From Euryarchaeota archaeon UBA433 (lineage in GTDB: Archaea > Thermoplasmatota > Poseidoniia > Poseidoniales > Poseidoniaceae), in the NCBI GenBank assembly GCA_002495535.1, contig DAFX01000037.1, positions 10,157-36,897 on the forward strand: a stretch of 26,741 nt of DNA, written 5' to 3'. How positions within the stretch are numbered: position 1 is the first letter of the stretch; every line of letters begins with the position of its first letter. The position numbers and the translations under genes were made by a program. The notes beneath the pieces are model-generated. The model saw only the letters and a program-made list of their open reading frames with translations, was not told where the DNA came from and did no database searches. Of the stretch, positions 21,186-26,741 are shown in pieces.

Positions 21186-23885
21186 ATGCGCTTTGGGGAC
21201 GCAATGCGATTCGAAGGCAGGCTTGGCGTCGTCAGTGGACGCTACCATTCAGTCGACGGCCTCAATGAAAGAAATCAACCCTCCACGGTGCTCGAGCTGT
21301 TTGGTCGCAGTGAGGATGGGGAATCAGTGTGCGTGCTGGTTCATGGTCTTCGTCCCACATTCGAAGTTTCTCCCCTCACAGTTTGGAATGAAGGGATGGA
21401 AGTGCCAAGCCATGTCACTGAACGCCTTGAATCAATCAAGCAGATGGATGACGTTCTCGAGGTGAGCGGACCTACAATGAAACTCACGGATTTGGGAATG
21501 CGCCCGCTTTGGAGGGTGACTGTGCGTCAACCGTTCGTAGTCCCATCGCTTCGAAAAGCTCTTGCCAAGCAGAGTTGGCAAATTTTTTCAGGCGACATCC
21601 CCTTTCTGAATCGATTATTTTTGGACGAGGGACTTGGCATGCACCTGTCTGTGAACGGGACGGTGATCGATCGGCGTCAAAATGAAGATGAGGACGGTTC
21701 GTTGCTCTCAACGGTCCTCAAAGCGGGTGGTGCGGGTCGCTATGCCGTGGATTGCACCGTGGTGTGTTCTCTTGAAGACCTCGAAGCCAGCGCGCCGTTT
21801 CCAGTTCCTTACAAGGTGTTCTCATTCGACTTAGAAACGAGCATTGCCCATGATACGGTGCTGTGCGCAGCAGCGGTCATTGAGGACATGTCCAACGGTC
21901 AGCGTCAAACATTCTCGTTCGTTGGTGAGGAAACTAAAATCATGGAGGACCTCACGTTGGTTGTCAGAAGCCACGACCCAGATATCATCACAGGCTACAA
22001 CATCGATAATTTCGATTTGCCCAGATTAAACGATCGAATGGCTGTTCATGCCCGGTCAAAAGATTGGCGCAAACGAGCGCTGCTGTTTGGCTGGGGCCGC
22101 GTTCATCAATCTGAATCAGAAGCCAAACGGACCCGTGCGGGCCTTTTCCCTCGACGCCAATCCTCTCGCGCTTGGAACGTTGCTGGACGGTCCGTGGTTG
22201 ATGCGTGGTGGCAGGCAAGGATGGCCCTTCGCCCTCAACGTGAAACCCTCTCCTTCATCAGCAACTTGCTGTTTCCCGACCAAGAGGAAAAACACAAGAT
22301 GGACGTGGATGCCTCAAAGATGGACGAAGAATGGGCTGCTCGACCAGACGTTGTTCTTGAGTATTGCATCCGTGATGCAGCATTACCGCTCGACATTCTC
22401 GGTGAATTGCAGGTCATCCGTCGCAAGGAAGCAGTTGCCGCGGTTGCGAAAGTCGTTTTTGATACGGCTGCAAATGGCAGCACCAGCCAATTGATTGATT
22501 CGCTTGTCATCCGCCTTGCCGATGCAGAAAGCGTAGCAGTGCCGCTCACAGGCTCCGCTCAAGCGAAAGAAGGTCAAATCACCGGTGGATACGTTCACGA
22601 CGTTGCAGCAGGGCTTCATCCTTGGATTGCCGTACTCGATTTCAAAAGCATGTACCCTTCCATCATGATCGGTCATAATATCTGCTACACCACTCGAATT
22701 GACCCGGTCCAATCCGATCAACCAAGCGACGAATCCTTGGTACACACCGCCCCAACCGGTGCTCGGTTCCGCCATCAATCAGACCGAAAGGGATTGGTCC
22801 CAGCATTGCTCGAAGACTTGATGGCTCAACGCGATGAGCACAAAGCGGCTCTTAAAACTGCAAAGAACAACGACGATGAAGTCAAAATGGCGTTCCACGA
22901 TTCCATGCAATACGCTGTGAAAATCCTGATGAATTCTTTCTATGGTGTGTTTGCAAGTGGCTTTTACAGGTTCACTCATCGCGACCTCGGCTCATCCATC
23001 ACAGCTTGGGCTCGACACAACATCAAAGCCATCATTGCTCAATTGGATGCGGAAGGGCACGAAGTCGTTTATTCGGATACCGATTCTATTTTCGTTCGCT
23101 CTCCTGTCAACAAAAGCGCGCCCTCTTCGCTCAAGGAAGAGGAAATTCAAGCCGCAAAAGATGGCGTACCGGAAGCCGTCGCACACATGGATGCATGGAA
23201 AGGGGCAAAAGAGGAAATGATCAGTTTTGGTCTTGAGGTGGCAGAACGGTACAGCCGTGATTCCGCCATTTTAGAATTTGAAAAGGGCCTTTCAGTGTTT
23301 TTTTCCCACGGGGCGAAGAAGCGCTACGTCGGGCAAGTCGTTTACCCCAACGATGAGATGTTGATCAGGGGGTATGAAACCCAGCGAACCGACTCTTTTG
23401 CCTATCTTACGACGACAATGAAGCGAATGTTCAGCCACGCGCTCGCCGATGAGGGCGACGCACTGGTGCGCTTTGCCCTCGCCCAGGTCAAAGCCCTGCG
23501 CCAGAGGGAAGTTCCTGCCTCTGAACTCATCCTTGCCAAATCATGCAAGGGGCGCATGGGCTCCAACGGCGAGGTTGATTTCACCAAGGATTACGCGAAT
23601 CCAGACAGCATGGCACAGGTCCGAGTCGCAAAGGCACGCATTGCACTTGGCCTTGGATTCACTTCGGGGATGAAAGTCTCTTACATCGTCACGGATGCAA
23701 ATCAACGGCCCATGCGGGTCCAACCTTGGTTGGAAAATGAGGAGGGGGGCGGGGTTGATGCCTACGACGGACAATTCTACGCTGAGCGCTTGGCGGCGGC
23801 CCTCGGCCGAATCACTGAAGCATTTGGTTGGACGGCAAAAGAACTGGTCGCCGGCAACAAACAAACTTCCTTGTTTTCATTCTAA
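21186..23885 (+). CDS. polB: Family B DNA polymerase with 3'-5' exonuclease and C-terminal PCNA-binding motif
   Basis: 899 residues. Exonuclease motifs: SFDLETS at about 215 (Exo I), NIDNFDLPRL near 271 (Exo II), YCIRDAAL near 393 (Exo III). Polymerase motifs: DFKSMYPSIM near 486 (A), KILMNSFYGVFAS near 578 (B), YSDTDSIFV near 628 (C), and KKRYVG in the palm/thumb. All catalytic acids are present, so it should be active and proofreading. The motif B-C spacing and LGSSITAWARH recall E. coli Pol II. The last residues, QTSLFSF, fit the PIP box QxxLxxF that docks PCNA. The ATG at 21186 is used; ATG 21204 is also possible. Divergent from the aminotransferase gene across 144 bases. Confidence 0.96.
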   Translation: MRFGDAMRFEGRLGVVSGRYHSVDGLNERNQPSTVLELFGRSEDGESVCVLVHGLRPTFEVSPLTVWNEGMEVPSHVTERLESIKQMDDVLEVSGPTMKLTDLGMRPLWRVTVRQPFVVPSLRKALAKQSWQIFSGDIPFLNRLFLDEGLGMHLSVNGTVIDRRQNEDEDGSLLSTVLKAGGAGRYAVDCTVVCSLEDLEASAPFPVPYKVFSFDLETSIAHDTVLCAAAVIEDMSNGQRQTFSFVGEETKIMEDLTLVVRSHDPDIITGYNIDNFDLPRLNDRMAVHARSKDWRKRALLFGWGRVHQSESEAKRTRAGLFPRRQSSRAWNVAGRSVVDAWWQARMALRPQRETLSFISNLLFPDQEEKHKMDVDASKMDEEWAARPDVVLEYCIRDAALPLDILGELQVIRRKEAVAAVAKVVFDTAANGSTSQLIDSLVIRLADAESVAVPLTGSAQAKEGQITGGYVHDVAAGLHPWIAVLDFKSMYPSIMIGHNICYTTRIDPVQSDQPSDESLVHTAPTGARFRHQSDRKGLVPALLEDLMAQRDEHKAALKTAKNNDDEVKMAFHDSMQYAVKILMNSFYGVFASGFYRFTHRDLGSSITAWARHNIKAIIAQLDAEGHEVVYSDTDSIFVRSPVNKSAPSSLKEEEIQAAKDGVPEAVAHMDAWKGAKEEMISFGLEVAERYSRDSAILEFEKGLSVFFSHGAKKRYVGQVVYPNDEMLIRGYETQRTDSFAYLTTTMKRMFSHALADEGDALVRFALAQVKALRQREVPASELILAKSCKGRMGSNGEVDFTKDYANPDSMAQVRVAKARIALGLGFTSGMKVSYIVTDANQRPMRVQPWLENEEGGGVDAYDGQFYAERLAAALGRITEAFGWTAKELVAGNKQTSLFSF

Positions 23886-23937
23886 AATGATGTAAAACGA
23901 GGAAGCCCTTTTCATCAAGGCACTTTACAGAACCTCC

Positions 23938-25125
23938 ATGAAGTCTTCACGAGTACCGATTGCCTTTGCAGCGCTTATGCTTCTTTCTAGCCTCTCAGGC
24001 TGTATTTTCGAAGAAACTGACTCAGGGAGCAGCGACGAGGTATTGGCTGTTTTCAATTACTCTCCATCCTCAAACATCCGTTCAGGTGACGTGGTGACCT
24101 TTGACGCCTCAGCTTCAACCCCGAGCGGAGGCATCACCTACCGTTGGGATTTCGATGGCGACGCTTCAATCGATGCAACCGGGCGCTCAACCGAGTGGTC
24201 GTTCGATGAATCTGGAACGTTCACAGTCGAACTGACGGTTTCAGACGGCACAAAGACCTCCTCCCAAACTAAAGAAGTCACCGTTGTGGAGGCAACCGCA
24301 CAGCCACCGAGTGCAGAAATCACCCAATACGCCAGCGAAGAAGACTGCAACAACGACGACATCGATGAATCAACCCACATTGTGTTGTGGATTTGTGAAA
24401 TGGACAAATCACAAACCGACCGAGATATCTCTGAAACAACAACCGTGAACCTCGACGCAAGCAACTCAGAATCCGGAGATCCAGATCAATACATCACCGT
24501 ATGGAATTGGGACCTCAATGCCAATGTCGACGCTGACAACGATGGGGATTCAGAAAACGATGCGGACCTCACGGGTGAGTCAATTGAATGGACCAACGTC
24601 CAACCGGGTGAGTACGAACTCCATCTGACCATCGAGAACAGTGCAGGAATGAGCGATACGGATTCGATCAGAGTCTATGTCTCCTATGCAGGCAAATGGT
24701 CTGATTTTGAGATGGGGGGGAACAACTCCGGCGATGCAGTGACCCTTGATTTTGACGTCAAGGTCATCTATGACAAGGACAATGGAAACACAATTCGAAA
24801 AGCGGTTGGCGAACTCACCTACCCTAAAATCGATGGCGACTGCACCAACCTGGGAACCAACAATTGCCGTGCTAAACTCGATGTCTATGCCTTTAATGAA
24901 GAGGATGAAGAGGCGAGCAACACCTCCGAAACGGGGCTTGATCAACGCTCAGACGGTGATGATTGTGACGACGACTATGATTGCGTCTTCCTCACTCTTT
25001 CATCTTACATGTTCACGGACACCGAATCCACCTACGGCGATGGCGACTGGACGCTCCAAATACGCAATGAGAAAATCAATGATCTCCAAGTAGAATCGTT
25101 CGTCATCCGCCTCCATTACAAGTGA
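23938..25125 (+). CDS. Lipoprotein with two PKD-type domains and a C-terminal P-like domain
   Basis: 395 residues. Lipobox LSGC with Cys22 after a hydrophobic signal (FAALMLLSSLSGC), so likely lipid-anchored outside the cell. PKD-type domain 1 at about 35-115 (FDASAS...YRWDFDGDAS...GTFTVELTVSDG) and PKD-type domain 2 at about 145-250 (NLDASNS...WNWDLN...GEYELHLTIENSAG). Both carry Asp-rich loops that may bind Ca2+. The C-terminal third ends with a strand pair (DGDWTLQIRN...LQVESFVIRLHYK) resembling the proprotein convertase P domain that often follows secreted peptidases. No catalytic residues are visible, so it is probably a substrate-binding or structural surface protein. Lies 52 bases after polB. 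Confidence 0.85.
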   Translation: MKSSRVPIAFAALMLLSSLSGCIFEETDSGSSDEVLAVFNYSPSSNIRSGDVVTFDASASTPSGGITYRWDFDGDASIDATGRSTEWSFDESGTFTVELTVSDGTKTSSQTKEVTVVEATAQPPSAEITQYASEEDCNNDDIDESTHIVLWICEMDKSQTDRDISETTTVNLDASNSESGDPDQYITVWNWDLNANVDADNDGDSENDADLTGESIEWTNVQPGEYELHLTIENSAGMSDTDSIRVYVSYAGKWSDFEMGGNNSGDAVTLDFDVKVIYDKDNGNTIRKAVGELTYPKIDGDCTNLGTNNCRAKLDVYAFNEEDEEASNTSETGLDQRSDGDDCDDDYDCVFLTLSSYMFTDTESTYGDGDWTLQIRNEKINDLQVESFVIRLHYK

Positions 25126-25161
25126 GCACAAACGCTTCGAATTGGTCTCTATTGAGAAAGG

Positions 25162-25170
25162 TGTTTTGAG
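25162..25170 (+). promoter_or_regulatory. Putative promoter element TGTTTTGAG before pyruvate kinase
   Basis: Same nonamer, and same 30-base offset to the ATG, as before the thioredoxin-like gene at 10792. Suggests a shared core-promoter variant for leaderless genes. Confidence 0.4.
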
Positions 25171-25191
25171 CAACCTGCGTGAGCGTTCACC

Positions 25192-26643
25192 ATGCGCCGC
25201 ACTCGAATTGTAGCCACCATCGGACCCGCAAGTTCTGGTGAGGCCGTGCTAAGGTCCCTTCTCGACGCTGGAGTGGATGTGTGCCGGCTCAACTATTCCC
25301 ACGGCACCCCTGACAGCAAAACCGAGTTGTACGAGCGAATTCGTTCAATGGAGCCCTCCCTCGGCCGGCCAACCTGCATCTTGGCGGATTTGCCAGGGCC
25401 GAAGTTGAGGCTTGGTCGTTTCTCAGGCGTCGTTGCTTTGGTGCGTGGAAAACAACTCACCCTTCATTGTGGGGTAGAAGAAATGGAGGACGCTTCCTCC
25501 TCGGACTTACCCGTTGAATACGCAGGCCTTTCTGCTGAACTTCAGCCAGGAGACCCCGTGTTGATCGCCGATGGGCTGGTTCGCCTTGTTGTCAATTCGT
25601 CATCTGGTGTGGCATCAGGCACCGTTTCATGCACCGTTGAAGACGGTGGACCAGTGAGTGCGCGCAAAGGAGTCAATGTCCCCGGTACGATGGTTGATTT
25701 GCCCGCCATAGGCCCCAACGACAAAGCAGCAATTGCCCACGCCCTCGAGGCTGGAGCCGACTACCTTGCCGTCAGTTATGTTCGCACCCCTGAAGACCTT
25801 CAACCAGCCATAGATGCGGTCAAAGCTGCTGGCAAACACGTACCTGTTGTCGCCAAAATCGAGCACCCCATGGCCCTTGAACGCCTCGATGAAATCCTCG
25901 ATCTCGCCGATGCGGTGATGGTTGCTCGAGGGGATTTGGGCGTTGAGATTCCTCTGGAAGACGTCCCAGTGGCCCAACAACGCATCATTGACGGTGCGCT
26001 TGAGCGAGGCATGATTGTCATCGTGGCAACTCAAATGCTGGAAACCATGACCCTTAATCCGCGGCCAACCCGTGCCGAGGTGTCCGATATCTCGAGCGCA
26101 ATTCGTCACGGGGCAACTGCAGTGATGCTTTCAGGTGAAACTGCATCTGGTAATTATCCTCTGGCAGCAGTTCAAACTATGGCTAAAATCGCAATGGCCG
26201 CAGATACAGGATTCGAATCAACCGATCGGCGACCAAGCGCTCTTGCTCGTTTCAAAGCCACGCGATCAGTTGCGCATGCAGGCGTTGAGTTGGCGAAAAT
26301 TTCTGATGCATCAAGAATCATTGTTGCAACTCAGCATGGCAACGCAGCCCGCTTGGTGGCCGGCTACCGTCCGACAACGCCTGTGACGGCCATCAGCGAT
26401 CGAATACGAGCTGCTCGACGAATTCAATTGCTTCCCGGCGTGGAAAGTTTGCTCGTCGAGGAATTCGATCGTGGCTCACAAACCATGCAAACGGCAGTGC
26501 AAACATTGGTCGCTCAAGGGGTCGTTCTACCTGGCCAAAGAGTGGTCGCTATTTCTGGTAGCCCAAAAGCCATCAGCGGCGCAACAAGCACTGTTCGGCT
26601 GTATAAGGTGGAAAAGGACGGTTCTATCCGCGGCGCTGAGTGA
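25192..26643 (+). CDS. pyk: Pyruvate kinase
   Basis: Transfers phosphate from phosphoenolpyruvate to ADP, the last glycolytic step; K+/Mg2+ dependent, cytoplasmic. 483 residues, normal length. Blocks: RIVATIGPAS at the start, VCRLNYSHG, ILADLPGPKLRLG, the catalytic Lys in VAKIEHPMAL, MVARGDLGVEI, and NPRPTRAEVSDI through AVMLSGETASGNYP, the family signature. The C-terminal allosteric-type domain (VAHAGVELAKISDASRIIVATQHGN) is present and complete. The ATG 25192 start directly precedes the conserved RRTRIVATIGP. Confidence 0.97.
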   Translation: MRRTRIVATIGPASSGEAVLRSLLDAGVDVCRLNYSHGTPDSKTELYERIRSMEPSLGRPTCILADLPGPKLRLGRFSGVVALVRGKQLTLHCGVEEMEDASSSDLPVEYAGLSAELQPGDPVLIADGLVRLVVNSSSGVASGTVSCTVEDGGPVSARKGVNVPGTMVDLPAIGPNDKAAIAHALEAGADYLAVSYVRTPEDLQPAIDAVKAAGKHVPVVAKIEHPMALERLDEILDLADAVMVARGDLGVEIPLEDVPVAQQRIIDGALERGMIVIVATQMLETMTLNPRPTRAEVSDISSAIRHGATAVMLSGETASGNYPLAAVQTMAKIAMAADTGFESTDRRPSALARFKATRSVAHAGVELAKISDASRIIVATQHGNAARLVAGYRPTTPVTAISDRIRAARRIQLLPGVESLLVEEFDRGSQTMQTAVQTLVAQGVVLPGQRVVAISGSPKAISGATSTVRLYKVEKDGSIRGAE

Positions 26644-26663
26644 ACTTGACTGAGAACTGAAAT

Positions 26664-26676
26664 CTAGAGTTTTTTG
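26664..26676 (+). terminator. T-run after pyruvate kinase
   Basis: CTAGAG followed by six T residues (26670-26675), 20 bases beyond the pyk stop. A T-rich tract suits archaeal transcription termination; no strong hairpin precedes it. Confidence 0.35.
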
Positions 26677-26720
26677 CCAACATAAATCCCCGCAGTACCT
26701 CATTTTCACAGAACGGGTCG

Positions 26721-26741
26721 ATGGAAGCACGCGTCGCGGTT
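26721..26741 (+). CDS. Possible start of the next gene (truncated by window end)
   Basis: ATG 26721 opens a frame MEARVAV to the window edge. Only seven codons are visible, so identity cannot be judged. The 77 bases since the pyk stop and a T-run before it fit a new gene start, but antisense frames are also open here. Confidence 0.25.

Noticed and set aside
25179..25190. Inverted repeat GTGA-GCGT-TCAC just before the pyruvate kinase ATG
   Set aside because: Only a 4-bp stem; likely to occur by chance.

Overview
The window looks like a chromosome piece from a planktonic euryarchaeon, most likely Marine Group II (Candidatus Poseidoniia). The archaeal evidence is ribosomal protein S8e, SRP19, an archaeal-type pantoate kinase, a PUA-domain protein of the MCT-1/Tma20 type, a family B DNA polymerase with a C-terminal PCNA-binding motif, and PGF-CTERM anchored surface proteins. 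Mixed with these are bacterial-looking genes: a partly bacterial leucyl-tRNA synthetase, a plastid/bacterial-like branched-chain aminotransferase, and FAH-family and DUF805 proteins. The placement comes from remembered family features, not a database search.

Layout. 1-2578: 3' part of leuS (+). 2579-7445: two large acidic secreted proteins (-) with calcium-binding type 3 repeats; one carries a 14-unit, 66-bp tandem array. 7498-9192: an unknown protein followed by a TPD-motif PD-(D/E)XK nuclease related to eukaryotic CDIN1/C15orf41 (+). 9193-10702: pantoate kinase and a DUF805 membrane protein (-). 10792-11475: a thioredoxin-like protein and a 43-residue four-cysteine protein (+). 11476-11898: an Lrp/AsnC regulator (-), divergent from enolase (12140-13402, +). 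13452-16757: a four-fasciclin plus cupredoxin surface protein and a second exported protein (+). 16847-17257: a small unknown (+), overlapping at its 3' end a PGF-CTERM protein (17241-17807, -). 17865-18374: PUA protein (-), divergent from an FAH-family hydrolase, S8e and SRP19 (18452-20019, +). 20022-21041: branched-chain aminotransferase (-), divergent from DNA polymerase B, a PKD lipoprotein and pyruvate kinase (21186-26643, +). A new reading frame may begin at 26721.

The genome is very compact. There is no gene-free stretch over 300 bases; the longest is about 241 bases before enolase. Three of five convergent gene pairs end in one shared TGATCA palindrome. Several genes appear to be leaderless, with an AT-rich element about 23-27 bases before the ATG. 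Others (S8e, SRP19, aminotransferase, the 16847 gene) have Shine-Dalgarno-like sites instead.

Functionally the window mixes housekeeping (translation, protein targeting, replication, lower glycolysis, CoA and branched-chain amino acid synthesis) with six exported or surface proteins, in keeping with a cell that interacts with particles or proteins in seawater. I saw no tRNA or rRNA genes, CRISPR array, insertion sequence or prophage genes.
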